The notes below the pieces were generated by a model. It saw only the letters and a list, made by a program, of their open reading frames with translations. It was not told the origin of the DNA and ran no database searches. DNA of 64,000 nucleotides from Syncephalastrum monosporum B8922 (Eukaryota; Mucoromycota; Mucoromycetes; Mucorales; Syncephalastraceae). The position numbers were made by a program, and so were the translations under genes. Every line of letters starts with the position of its first letter. The first letter of the stretch is position 1. The DNA is taken from NCBI GenBank assembly GCA_000697355.1, contig JNEN01001206.1, positions 124,001 through 188,000 of the forward strand, given 5' to 3'. Positions 11,550-22,480 of the stretch are shown here, in pieces.

Positions 11550-11936
11550 CTATCGAGGCATGACGCGGTGGTGGGGTGGCCGAGGCGGCGGAGGCAGCTC
11601 GTCGTCGTCTTCGTCGCCCTCGTGCTGGTATCGATAGAGACGCGGGTCGCTCGTGCCGCTGAGCAGCTGGTTGGTGGGGTCGTCAATAGGGGCCGCGCCT
11701 TGGCGTATACGTCGTTGATTGTGGAAATGCACGCCGATGGCAGGAGTCTTTGTTCCCAGGACACGCGCACGCTCTTCTAGCAGCCGCTCTTCTTCCTTCT
11801 CAAGATGCTCGAGATTCTCCATGACCGAGCGTGGTTTGGCGTACCACGATTGAGGCACAGACGTTGGTGCCAGCACGGGAAGCATTGCAACAACCAGGTG
11901 AGAGTTGTCCCCGCTAAATCGGTCGTAGCAACTCAT
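11550..11936 (-). CDS. probable anaphase-promoting complex subunit APC15-like protein
   Basis: A single-exon frame of 112 aa from the second Met (ATG ending at 11885) or 128 aa from an upstream Met (11936). The core (MLPVLAPTSVPQSWYAKP, then a Glu/Leu-rich helix, then KTPAIGVHF) resembles the APC15/Mnd2 pattern. In that pattern a short LFP..P motif and a Trp are followed by a charged helix and a conserved P-x-G, with an acidic tail. Here the tail has GDEDDDEL followed by a proline/His-rich end. APC15 promotes turnover of the mitotic checkpoint complex on the APC/C in the nucleus. The start is uncertain because the upstream Met extends towards the divergent HP1 gene, whose ATG is only 57 bp from 11936. 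The stop lies 44 bp from the convergent GPI-PLD stop. The assignment rests on a weak, short family motif. Confidence 0.55.
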   Translation of the reverse strand: MSCYDRFSGDNSHLVVAMLPVLAPTSVPQSWYAKPRSVMENLEHLEKEEERLLEERARVLGTKTPAIGVHFHNQRRIRQGAAPIDDPTNQLLSGTSDPRLYRYQHEGDEDDDELPPPPRPPHHRVMPR

Positions 11937-11992
11937 TTTATCTTTTTCCTGCATTTTTTTTTCTACACTTTTTTCCTTTTTCCAGCACAAAC
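11886..11992. promoter_or_regulatory. short divergent promoter of the APC15-like and HP1-like genes
   Basis: At most 107 bp separate the two divergently oriented starts (57 bp if the upstream Met of the minus gene is used). The interval is pyrimidine-rich on the plus strand next to the HP1 start (11940-11985). No TATA box is evident. It must drive both genes unless one promoter overlaps the other gene. Confidence 0.5.
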
Positions 11993-12835
11993 ATGTCTGA
12001 TCGTGAATCTTCTGACGAAGAGGTCTACGAGGTTGAGCAGATCCAAGATCACCGCTACAACAATAGCAAAAAGGTACGCTTTTGTTTTTCTGTCGATTCG
12101 CGCGCTTGGACTCATGGGCTCAATCTCCCATTGTCATCCTTAAAAGGGTAGCATCGAGTACCTCATCAAGTGGAAGAACTATGACGAGGACAGCAACACC
12201 TGGGAAGAGGAAGACAACATGTAAGCACTTTTAGATCAGCACTGTCTTGGTGTGCAACCTGCTCATGAGAACGCGTTCTATTTCTTCCTTTTTTTTTTTA
12301 TAGTTATTCGCCCGAGTTGCTCAAGGCGTATTGGGACGACCAGGCCGAGACACGCGACGAATTTATTGAACGCACAGCCAAGAAGCTAAAGACCAAACGA
12401 GGTGCTCTAAAGATGAAGGGCCAAGGCAAAAGCTCAAAGCCTATCAGTGTCGAGACGGACGACTCGGATGATGAAGTTGGCACGGCCGTGGACACTGAAC
12501 CGCCGGAGGGTTTCGCGTGGCGTAATGCGCTCTCTATTGAAAACATGTATGGCGATGAGTCAGATGGGCTCTACGCTGAAGTAAATTGGTACGTATATCA
12601 CAGTCATTACAGCTTCACCCTTATTGACATACTTTTTTTATTATCAGGCCAAAGGGCCAGGTCACAGTCTGTCCCACCGCGTTGCTGCGGCTGCACAACC
12701 CGCAACTGGTAAGTGTTGCATTTTCGTATCTGATTAAAGGAAACTGTATTCTAATGGGGGAATGATTGGCGTCGGTAGCTATTGACGTACTACGAAAAAC
12801 ATATCCAATTCAGACTCATGGAGAAGGAGAAATGA
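11993..12835 (+). CDS. HP1/Swi6-like chromodomain and chromoshadow protein
   Basis: Five exons (about 11993-12073, 12147-12220, 12304-12588, 12648-12708, 12779-12835) encode 185 aa. An acidic N-terminus (MSDRESSDEEVYEVEQIQDH) leads into a chromodomain with the aromatic-cage pattern: Y at EEVYEVE, then IEYLIKWKNYDEDSNTWEEE, with the W and the following acidic residues. A basic hinge (KKLKTKRGALKMKGQGK) is followed by a shorter C-terminal chromoshadow domain ending in PKGQVTVCPTALLRLHNP and LLTYYEKHIQFR. Proteins of this kind read histone H3 lysine-9 methylation and dimerise through the shadow domain to build heterochromatin. It suggests that this organism has H3K9-methyl silencing. The stop lies only about 30 bp from the convergent clamp-loader gene, so the 3' UTRs probably overlap. 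Confidence 0.88.
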
Positions 12836-12862
12836 ACTGGCACTTTTCTCATAGATGCCCTT

Positions 12863-14393
12863 TACATGATATGATTTGTATGGCTAAAAGCACAAGTGTG
12901 GCAATGAGCATAAGTGATTAAAGAAAAAAAAAGAAAGAAAGAGACAAAATACGTACCACTTGTAAGCATGCATGATCGAAGCAACGAAGGCTTCAAGATG
13001 AATAATATACTTTCGTCCTATACGCATTCGGTGTTCCTGGATGAACGCGTTAAACACCCACCGGTACATGGAACCAGGTGCTAACTTACGTGGTATGCGG
13101 CTTTTTCAATGACAACTTTTTGCATTGGCAGATCCATCTTATCCGCGAGCTCAAACGCCAGTCGCTTCATGATCAAATCGGGCTGAATGCTTCGTGAGAG
13201 AAGTTCATACATAAGACCACGAATTTGAATCAGTTGGTTTGCCGACTGCTCTTTCAGGATGAGGCCTGCAATTTTTGAAATGGCCAGTTCCCAGTCGACA
13301 CCCTCCACCGTTTTGACGTCTGACAGCTGCGCACTAAGGTAGGACAGGTGAGTCGCCCGGACAGATCTCACGGGACGCCCCTACTTACTGGCGAACAGCC
13401 GCACTTTCGAGTTTTAGCATGGCCGCACGCACATTGCATTGTGTCTGCAGCGCGATGTTGGTGGCCAGCTCCTGGGGTAGGCCAAAACCTTCCTTTGTGG
13501 CGACGTCGTGCAATACGTGCGTCACCTATGCAAGAAGTTTCAGTGTCTTGATTCTGGATTCGAGCAAGCCGTGAGTTACCTCATCCACGGTCGGGCGAGG
13601 CACGCGCACCAGGAGACAACGGGATCGCACAGGAGCGATGATCTTGCTCAGACTGTTGCAGCACAGGATCAGACGCAGCGTGGGGGTGTACTTTTCCATG
13701 GTGCGACGCAGTGCTGCTTGGGCGTCGCGTGTCAGCATGTCAGCTTGGTCAATGACCACCACTGAAAGGCAGGCGTCAGTCAGGGAAACATGCGAGAGAG
13801 CGCGGTGGTTTACCTTTAAAGTTGTGCTTTGCTTTGCTATCGACTTGCTGTGTTTGGGCAATGTTCTTGATGACGTCCTGAACAATTACGCGGTCGTATA
13901 TCTCGAGTTCACTGGTGAACAAATGAGTCACGATACAGGTCCGAATGATATTAGGTGGAGGAGTGCTGCTTACCTGGGGTTAAGTTCCAGGTGGTAGTTA
14001 CTTGACACCACAGTAAAGGTCATTTTGCGGTTGGACGTGGTGGCGAATTGACGTTGATCGATTTTAAGCTTTTCAACACAGATCGATCGATGGTTAGTCA
14101 AACTCATCTTAACTCATCTCATCTCAAGAGAACAAATGTACCTTTTCAACGCCTGGACCAAAGAGCTGGCGCAACACGGCGGCCAAACGCGTCTTTTTAC
14201 CGGCGCCTGATGGCCCATAAAACAGTAAATGTGGAAAGTTATCCGAATCGGCCTAGACAAAGAAAGATCAGACACAAATTGAGATGCATGAAATGAAGAA
14301 GTGTACCAAGGACTTGAGTTGTTGGCTGAGTCCCTCGTGGAAAGTGAGTTTATCGAGGCTCGTAGGCTTGTATTTATCTGTCCAGAGACTCAT
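12863..14393 (-). CDS. RFC5: replication factor C small subunit (human RFC3 / yeast Rfc5 type)
   Basis: A clamp-loader AAA+ subunit. The start [20 protein letters not shown] is diagnostic of RFC small subunits. The next exon carries the Walker A ([13 protein letters not shown]) with the double Lys typical of this subunit. Then come [25 protein letters not shown], corresponding to Walker B with the subunit's variant acidic site, and [21 protein letters not shown] with the SRC arginine-finger motif. The C-terminal collar includes [20 protein letters not shown]. The five-subunit RFC loads PCNA at primer-template junctions in the nucleus. At least nine exons. The final junction is ambiguous: splicing at about 12945 to an exon near 12880 gives a stop at 12863, while read-through gives a stop near 12884. 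Naming differs between organisms (yeast RFC5 equals human RFC3). Confidence 0.92.
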
Positions 14394-14607
14394 GTGGGCT
14401 GGTTTATATAAAGTGAAGAAAAGAAACGCGTTGAAATTCAGACGACGCGCGCGCGTGTGTGCGCCAACATCCCACGCGCCGTGTCTTTTTGTTTGATCAA
14501 ACTCAGAAACCAAAATTGCGCCCCACTTAGAGAATACAATCAAAGCATTGGATACGTAACATGTATAGAATAAATAATGTACAGATCAATAGACATCATG
14601 TATCTTT

Positions 14608-17600
14608 TTAGTCGTCCTATGCAGAAATCAGCGTGGTCAGGACAAAGATGTGCTGCATAGAGACTCACCACTTACCCATTCTTCCTCAGCGACTTCCTCG
14701 TCCTCCTTGGGCTTTTCCTGTTCCTTGCGCTTCCGTTCCTCGTCTTCGTCGTCCACTTCTTTTGCCGTCGAGAACATGCGGTCCATCAAATTCTTGCGTC
14801 GCTCGTCGTCACTGACCATCTTTTTACCCATCTCGAATTTCTCCTTTGACCGCTGTTGCTGAGGTGGCGGAGGCGCCTTCGACACTGCCAAAACACGCGT
14901 GTGTGTGAGAGAGCTCATGATCGACTCTGTCAGAGCGAAAATAACAAACTTACGTGGCGTCATATCGCTGGGCTGAAGAGAAATACGTTGAGGGGCTTTG
15001 GTCTCACCCCGGAGCCAGCTCGCAGCGTCCTGCGCTGGATGAGCATAATCGACTGTGTCGACAAAGATGTCATCTTGGAAGTATTCGGGCTACAACGCCA
15101 TGTAAGACAATCATCTCATATGGCCCCACAATCTGGACTTACTCTTGCACGAGGGACACGCACGCCGAAGGGTTCGATGGAGGTGGGCGTCAGGCGATAG
15201 AATCGCGCGATCTCAATGTCACGAACGTGGCACGTCCGTTTCGGTAGGAATGCAATACTCTGCTGTAATGTAGCCGCTTCGATCTTGGCCAGTGGGTCCA
15301 GCGTCTTGTTATCTTTCTCGAGCGCATACGTGTGTATGATACGGTCGCCCTAGTATTCCATATATCAGACAATGGCGATGAAGAACAGGACCAGGCTTAC
15401 CCGACCGGCGACATAGAGGATACGGCAGTCAGGATCGTAATGCAGGCTCATGACACTCGGCGATACGTCGATCGATCTCTTGCCTACAGTCTTGTTTTCC
15501 TTGAGGTCAAACACCAGGACCTCACGCATCGATCCAAGGCCAAAGCCGGCACTGGCAAGGTGAGTTTCGTCGAGCCAGACCAAGCGCGAGGGTCTAATAC
15601 CATCGTGCGACTTGATCTTGTGAAGCTCCTCACCGGTGCGCGCATCGAGCACACGCAGGTGTTTGTCCTTGCTGTGCGTCGCAATCTTTGTACCGTCTTG
15701 ACTCCAGGCGGCACACAGGATCGCACCACATTTTGTGTCCTGTGGCCACTTGTATCTCACCTCGCCGTCTCCCCACACACGCACGGTGGGCACACCCAGA
15801 TCCAAGGAAACGCTCAGCAGTATATTGGATGCGGTCGGATGGAACTCAATTTCGCTGAGCTTGTCCATGCCCTCGTCTATTCCCCCAGCCCACCCAAGAA
15901 GAAAAATGAAGGAGATGATGAGGACACTTCCCTTCCCACGGCAGTCGAATCTGGCACTTACCACTCAGGGTGGCGGCAAGGAGAGACGTTCCGTCATCTG
16001 TCGACTCGAGACCGCCCTCAGGAATCTTCCACAGACGGATCTTACCGTCGTCCGAGGCTGTTGCTAAGGTATACTCGTCGAATGGGTCCAAGCGGAAATT
16101 AGTCACGCCCGCGCCACACAGGACACACGGGATATGCACAGGCAGACGACCCGGTTTGTCGGCTGGAATAATGCCAACCTGGCCACCCGGGCCCGTGATG
16201 GGCACGCAGATGAATTTCGTGTTCGCCTTTGGGATGCGTGTGAGGTGAAGTGAATCAAAAGTCGTGCTGGACGTACCTGGATCAAATCAAAGTTGCCGCT
16301 CTTATCAATCGAAAGACCGCGCAAGTCGTCAAAATGCTGGCTCGGATGATAGAGCTTGCCAGCAATGTATTTGTAGATGTTGACGTTGGCAGCGCCAAAT
16401 TTCTTTGCGATCGCTGCGCTCTTTGTGCTTGTTGGAGCCGGCGCGGGTGAAGAAGGCGTGTTCGTAGGTGATGGTGTGGCATTTGCGGCGGGAGCGGTGC
16501 CATTTCCCTTATTCTCTATAGGTGTCACTGCGGATGGTGAAGTTTTGGCCGATGCTGGCATGGCGTTCGTTTCTACAGGGGTTGCGGTAGAAGTTGATTG
16601 TGATTCGGGTAGACGCGGATTTGATTTATCTTTCGCTTGTTCTTCTTTGGAAAGTGGTGATGACTCGGTCTTTGTTGGCGGCGGCGTAGCAGGCTTGGCT
16701 GTCTTGCGCTTAGCCGGATCGAGCGAGACACGCGTCACTGACGCGTTTTGACCTCCAAGCCATGCTTCTGATGTCAAAGCCGACTCTAATGGGAAGACAC
16801 ACATGAGTCACCTCCTTCTATTTGGACCACCATTCCCTTACCTGTGCCTCTAGTGTTGGGAAACAAGTCCGCATGGAAGTCGAGGTATTGTTTACGAGGC
16901 ACCTGGAAGGACACGGGCATAACAGCGTTATCAACCACAGCAAGAACACGCGCAACTTCGGTATGCATAACGTCCAGCGAAAGTTTGGGTAAGAGCGTCG
17001 CGCCGTAGATGGAGGCTGAGGTGCCGCACGCCATGTTTTCCGCCACGCTCGGGTTCTGGATCAGGTCCGACATCTGCAGCGAGCGAATCGTGGCGTCGCC
17101 GCGGCCAATCAGGTACATGGTCTCTGTGTCCTGGTCATAGAGCGGGAGCATGATGCCCGCTGAGGCGGACAGACCTGCCTTTGTCAGGGGCTTGGACAAG
17201 TCGCGGGCATCCCAAAGGGCGTATTCACGATTACGGAACTAGAAATTGGGAGAACAGGGAGGATGAGTTAGCATGAATGGTGCGACTCAATTCCCCACAT
17301 GGCACTTGCCTTGTTTAGGCCCGCTGTGAACAAGAAATTGGATTCGCCGAGCCAGGTAACGCGAGACCCCTTGATTCCCTCGTGGCCTGTCCCTGTCTGT
17401 GTGTTTTTAGAGATATGGCTGCCGTTGAGCAATACTGATAAAATAGAGGTTCCTTTCTTTTAGACCCACTTACAGCCACTTGCGACATGGCCCGAGGATC
17501 CCAGATATGCACTGCGTTTTTGGCCGTCGTGCTCAACAAGGCGCCATCGCCTTTCCATGCAAAAGAATGGAATGGATCATCCGTGGATGTGACCTCGAGC

Positions 17601-18320
17601 GCCTTGTCTTGCTTGGTGACATCAAAGATGCACACCTTTTTGCCATCGTTGCCAAGAGTCGAGAGAAGCTATGATGATACACTTCAGGACACGAGATCGA
17701 AAGGATGAGAGAAAGCCCCACGTTACCTGATCCGCAGTTGGATGGAACTCAATCGCGTCTACTCGGCGGGATGGCGTAGTGAGCGTGCTTTTGGGAATAG
17801 GCTCGTCAGGTGACACGTCCCAAAGTTTGACCTAAGCGCTTGTTCAACAAACAATGGATCCTTTCAGGCGCGCGTTTCTTTGTTCGCTTACCAGGCCGTC
17901 CTCAGCGCCAGTCGCAAGCAGATCGTTGTTGAAGGGAGAGAAGCGCCAGTCGGAAAGGGGCGCTCCGTGCGCATGGAACACGCGCGCTTCTTTCGCACAC
18001 GTCTTGCCCGGCTTGTCGATCGGCAACAAGGCCATCGATCCGCCCGCTTATCGAAATATGAGACACAGCGAACCGACCTAACTCTCGTTTCTTACCACCC
18101 GCCCATTTCAGCGCAAGCCAGTGCTCGCTTGCGCTGACTAGCCCGGCTTTGTCCGAAGATGAGGACGTCTCCACCGGAATGTCAGCGTACCATTCCTACC
18201 TCATGTCAGCTTGTACTTTTTGCATCTTCTTTCTTCCACTTCCATCTTGCATACCTCCTTCTTGGCAACTTTTCCCACGACGTTGCGGTACTTGTTCACG
18301 TTCTGGAAACGATGGCTCAT
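14608..18320 (-). CDS. coronin-7-type tandem coronin (POD-1/CRN7)
   Basis: A long protein of about 950-1000 aa with two coronin units. The first begins MSHRFQNVNKYRNVVGKVAK, the basic coronin signature, followed by WYADI and WD40 blades (SDWRFSPFNNDLLATGAEDG, IEFHPTADQ, FHSFAWKGDGALLSTTAKN). A Pro/Ser/Thr-rich linker (KPATPPPTKTESSPLSKEEQ and onward) leads to the second unit (KFICVPITGPGGQVGI, FRLDPFDEYTLATASDDGKI, IEFHPTASNILLSVSLD). The end has the coronin-7 tail: PEYFQDDIFVDTV, the SLQPSDMTP motif and an acidic C-terminus finishing EEEWDD, matching the acidic Trp tail of CRN7, which contacts actin/Arp2/3 regulators. At least nine exons, all with short introns. Coronin-7 proteins act in Golgi-endosome traffic and actin regulation in the cytosol. 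The penultimate splice at about 14685 is supported because it yields this conserved end. Confidence 0.9.
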
Positions 18321-18545
18321 GACGTGGAAATAAAAAGAGAGCCTCTACAGTCTGTCTAACTAGCTAACTCACTAGACGAGTATGGTAATGTCCGCACTTG
18401 GCGACTGGAAAAGTGAAGATCTCAACCTGTGTGCAACATGTTGATTGGAGGTCCGACTCCATTTGTAACTTTTTTCCTTTTTCTTGCTCTCTTATTTTTT
18501 GTTTTTTCCCTTCCTCTTTTTCCACCTCACTTTACAACACACAGG

Positions 18546-19184
18546 ATGACGGAGAGCCGATACACGAAGCTCAAACGGAACGCATTTGTTGGTGGCTCGG
18601 TGGGTGTGTGTGTGGGCCTTGCCGTAGGCGCCACAAGCATGATTGGGTATGTCCTTGCCCCACTCTTCCAAATTTCCACACAAAACGCAAACAACTCCTC
18701 CATACACGCATTCCTCGCCCGTGTAAATAGGTCGTGACTATTATTAATGTGCATCTTCATTCTCTCTCTGACTTCTCAGGCGGACGTCCGCACCCCCGAC
18801 TATTTCCCATTATATGGCTAGCTCTGTCCTATCCGTCGCAGCTTGGATGAGTACGTTACCGGTATTTCCAGAAATACGGACAAAATATAAAATCGAGGGG
18901 CGAAATAATCCAAAGGGGATACGAAGAGACATTTATCACGCACATGCATGTGCTGGGATCTATTTTGTAGAACACTTCCTGAATTATAGTGTTTCCATTA
19001 TTTGATTATTATAGGTTGCCTAGGATTGAGGGGTCTCATAGGCCGTGAACGCTTCCCGGCTCTACTAGTACAGTCTGGCGCAGCCCATGCCGACACACCA
19101 CTCGAGCACTTGCGACTACTCAATAACGCACCGCCATCTTTTAACCCATATCACTCTTCACGGACCTTTGTTCATACCCGGTAA
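18546..19184 (+). CDS. small glycine-rich membrane protein of unknown function
   Basis: Three exons (about 18546-18646, 18780-18850, 19015-19184) give 113 aa in one phase. The sequence starts MTESRYTKLKRNAFVGGS with a basic stretch. It then has a Gly/Ala-rich hydrophobic segment (VGGSVGVCVGLAVGATSMIG) resembling a glycine-zipper helix, and a second weaker hydrophobic segment (MASSVLSVAAWMSCLGL). The C-terminus is polar (NNAPPSFNPYHSSRTFVHTR). Small two-helix proteins like this are often mitochondrial inner-membrane or ER proteins, but I cannot name the family. The gene is divergent to coronin-7, with 225 bp between the starts. The CAG just before the ATG may be a 3' splice site of a 5'-UTR intron. 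The three in-phase joins and conserved-looking helix favour a real gene. Confidence 0.55.
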
Positions 19185-19270
19185 CTGACCGATCACCCGA
19201 AACCTCACCGTCATGTTTTTCTTTGTATACCAATCCTGCACAAACCACCCTTCTCCTTGTTATCTTCCGT

Positions 19271-19295
19271 TCTCTCTCTCTCTCTCTCTCTCTCT
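19271..19295. repeat. CT microsatellite
   Basis: An uninterrupted (TC)n tract of about 25 nt in the 19185-19557 interval, within a generally pyrimidine-rich stretch upstream of the acyltransferase start. Such polypyrimidine tracts are common in core promoters and 5' leaders, and the position fits that role. Confidence 0.85.
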
Positions 19296-19557
19296 GTTTT
19301 CTCTTGTATCACCACAGACCCCAAAGCAGCTTCTTCGCAGACGCATTCGATTTACTTCTTCTTTTTTTTTGCATTCCCACCGCACACACGCATGAACGAC
19401 ATTTAACCTTCAAATCAACAAAAAAAAAAAGTCGGCGACCGAAAAAGCGGCGCTTTTTCTCTTACCTCTCAGAAAAAAGAGAAAAAACCTGGTTCGTTTC
19501 TTTTTTTGTTTACTATCAATGCCACATGCCGCCGCCCTGGCCAACCCAGGCACAACA

Positions 19558-20887
19558 ATGACGGACGAACCGGCTCTGGCCAGGCCTCCCGCGGAACGAG
19601 CAAAGTAAGGGGGTTATATGAGGAGTATTTTAGGTTCAGAATCTTGGGTGGCTCATTTTTTGGAAAAAAAAAAAGTTCCTTCAAGCCAGACTATACTCGC
19701 GAAGAATTGGTAAATGATAAAAATATAAAAATAAAAGAAAAAACTACAGAAAAAAACTAAGAAAGCTTTAGCTGGCCTACGCAAAGTGTTTTATCGCCGA
19801 GGATGGACTCGACCAGGGCGGGCCCCTAGCCAAGTTGATCGCGGCTGGTAGTGCCCTTGTTCGCTATGGTATCGTGCTCCCCATTCGTCTCTCGCTTTTG
19901 ACGGCAGCAACCACTGCCTTCTTCTCCTCGCTTCCCTTTGCTGTCGCTCTGCAGAGTAATGCCGCTATCGTAGGTCTACATAACTTTGATTCATGCAATG
20001 GACTCACCTTGGAACAACTTGCAGTCAACGCTTGTCAAGTATTACTGCAAAGGTATCCTCTTCTCCTTGGGTACCCAACCCCGTTATCATGGAGAAAAAC
20101 CCATCCTCGCTGAGCCTCATGTCTTTGTCGTAAGTTTGTGTTTATCATGACCCATTTTGTATGCTTACAGCACCACTAGGCAAATCATACGTCCTATCTC
20201 GATTATATCATTGTCAGCGCTGATAAGTTCCCCAACGCCGTCGTCATGGCTCGCCATAAAGGAACCCTCGGTAAGTGTTTAATAAATGAAAGAAGGACAA
20301 TCGCGAAATCAGATTAGACTGACCAAGAGAGGGAAAACATTCAGGGTTTCTCCAAAACTACGGCCTCAACTTCTTACATTCCATGACGTTTGACCGATCC
20401 AACCTAGCTGAGCGTCAGTCACTTGCGCTAAGGTATGTAGCCTACTCCTACCGTCGTTCCTTTCCTCATCCAAACCGCTTTATACAGCTTAAAAAAGCAT
20501 GTCCTGAATCCACGCACTTGGCCCAACCCCATGATCATATTCCCTGAAGGCACCTGCGTCAATAACAAGTACACCATCCGTTTCCAAAAAGGAGCATTTG
20601 AGCTCGGCGTTAAAGTGTGTCCTATTGGACTCAAATACAACCGCGTGTGGGGCGACCCGTACTGGGATACGCGCAAAGGCTTTTTACACTATGCGTTCTA
20701 CCGCATGACACGCTGGCAAACCGTCGTGGATGTTTATTATGGCCAACCCCAGGATATGCGGCCTGATGAGGATGCGGTCAGCTTTGGTAAACGTATCAAG
20801 CACATCATTTCAAATACCATTGGCGTTCCAAGCGAAGACTTTAACGGCATGGCCAAGCGCGACTTGCTTCGAGTTTTGGACGCCTAG
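19558..20887 (+). CDS. lysophospholipid acyltransferase (PlsC/LPLAT family)
   Basis: Seven exons (about 19558-19604, 19676-19709, 19772-19969, 20025-20129, 20180-20270, 20345-20432, 20488-20887) join in phase to 320 aa. An N-terminal acidic leader and one membrane segment (VLPIRLSLLTAATTAFFSSL) precede the acyltransferase motifs. Block I is ANHTSYLDYIIV (the H-x4-D catalytic pair), block II is ARHKGTLGFLQNYGLNF with FDRSNLAER, block III is FPEGTCVNN, and the end of the block IV region is KVCPIGLKYNRVWGDPYW. The family transfers acyl groups to lysophosphatidate or lysophospholipids at the ER or lipid droplets. The exact acceptor cannot be inferred. The 34-nt second exon is supported because it alone reconciles the phases of exons 1 and 3. 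It is convergent with TFIIF beta downstream. Confidence 0.85.
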
Positions 20888-21103
20888 CTTCGTCACCTAC
20901 ACTTTAGAACCCCCATCATTGTAGATATGTCATTAAACTTTGTACAGCATGTATTTTTGTTGTTTTGTATGTATTTGGATCGTGTATGTGTGTAGGTAGG
21001 GGTGCGAGTGGGTAAGTAGGAAAGGGTGTGTTATTTGAGAAATGTGTATCACTAAGTGTCGGATGTCACTGTAGTTTTTTCTTCTTTTTTTTTTTTTGCC
21101 CGA

Positions 21104-22168
21104 CTAGACCGCAATATGCTCCATGACTTCCTCGTCATCCTCATCATCCTCATCGTCGGTCGGCTCCTGATCGGCTGCCTGTTTCTTTTCAGCCTCGGAG
21201 GGCCGTTGCTTGTACTCGGGTCGAATCTGGTAGTTACCCGCGTAAGGGCCCTTTTTGTTCAGGATGCAGATTTCGGCGAGCACTTCCTTCAAGTACTGCG
21301 AGGGCTGCTTCGTCTCGGCAATCAGGCCACGGAAGGACCAATACGGGTAGCGCTCGAAGCACGAGAACAGCAGATCCATCAGCTCGTTGCGCGGCATACG
21401 AGTTGCCTTTTCTTTGTTGTCTGTCTTGGCGCGTTTGGAGGGGATGAAGTCAGCAAAAGCATTGTTCATGCTGCCGCTTGCGCCCGGAACGAAGACAGGT
21501 TGGTTGTTTTGGCCGAGGACCTGCACGGTGCGTTGCGGCGTGCCCGCATCGAGCACGCGCTTCCGCATGATGCCGCGGTAAGGTTCGAGTTGTGTCGGTG
21601 TCGCAGCACATTCGTGGTGAACTTTTCCGCCGATGGCCTTCACGCCGCTGTTGTCCTCCGTGAAAACAAACTTGTTTCTGACTTCCTCTGGGGGCACGTT
21701 AATACTGTATTCAAGGGGAATCTTGTCCTCGCGTGAACTCTCAGGAAGCACAAGTGAGATCTACACTCGAGCGTTAGCACACAAGTATGTAGTTGTACAA
21801 GCAACATACAGTGCTGGTTTGACCTTTCGGTGGTCTATACGAAATAGAAGTAGTAAGGTGAGGCAGTGCAACCAAGCAGAATTAAGACCTTACTTTGTGT
21901 AGATTCGTACACTTCCAAGATTGACATTGTCCTCGTCGATCGTATTCCATCTTTCAAACAAGAACTTGGGCACCTAAGAGCAACAGTAATTAGCGAACGA
22001 TGGGAGGCAAGCTGCTTACGTCGCCCAGTCATTTACCTTGACTAACCACACTTTGGTGTCTGCATTGTCCAGCTTCAAGTCGTCATCTTCGTCTCCGACA
22101 AGACCCTCGCCAGGATCGTCCTCAAAAAGAGCTTCCACTTCAGGATTCGACCGATCGTCGTCAGACAT
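21104..22168 (-). CDS. TFG2: transcription initiation factor IIF, beta subunit (RAP30/Tfg2)
   Basis: At least four exons encode a protein of roughly 300 aa. The acidic N-terminus (MSDDDRSNPEVEALFEDD) is followed by the beta-barrel dimerisation region (DTKVWLVK then VPKFLFERW, and SINVPPEEVRNKFVFTED with GGKVHHECAATP). Then come a linker (YRGIMRKRVLDAGTPQRTVQ) and the C-terminal winged helix (RMPRNELMDLLFSCFERYPY, WSFRGLIAETKQPSQYLKEV, LAEICILNKKGPYAGNYQIR). The end is strongly acidic. TFIIF beta binds RNA polymerase II and helps recruit it to the promoter. Length and motif order match RAP30/Tfg2. The gene is convergent with the acyltransferase, and DAD1 lies downstream in tandem. Confidence 0.94.
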
Positions 22169-22480
22169 TGATTGAAAAGGCGGTGGAAGGGAAGAGAAGT
22201 TGAACTGTTCTTCTGCAACCCGCCTTTGATTTTGAGCGGCCGCATGAATAAAAAAAATACAGATTGAATCGAGTGACCTTCAACGCTCCATGATAAACCC
22301 GACTCGAACGCACATCCGAAAAAGTCAAACAACACTTTTATATAAATGTAATATAAAAGAAAATGAGCGAGACATCGTAGCAGCGTTTGATCCTAATGAG
22401 GAACTGCGCCGGTGTGAAATATAGCAAGGGAAAAAGGAAGGGGTGGAATATACAGGTAGCGGTTGTCAATGCTGCGTGCT

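Noticed and set aside
15332..16102. 256-codon plus-strand frame
   Set aside because: Antisense shadow of coronin-7 WD repeat exons, which match the family on the minus strand.
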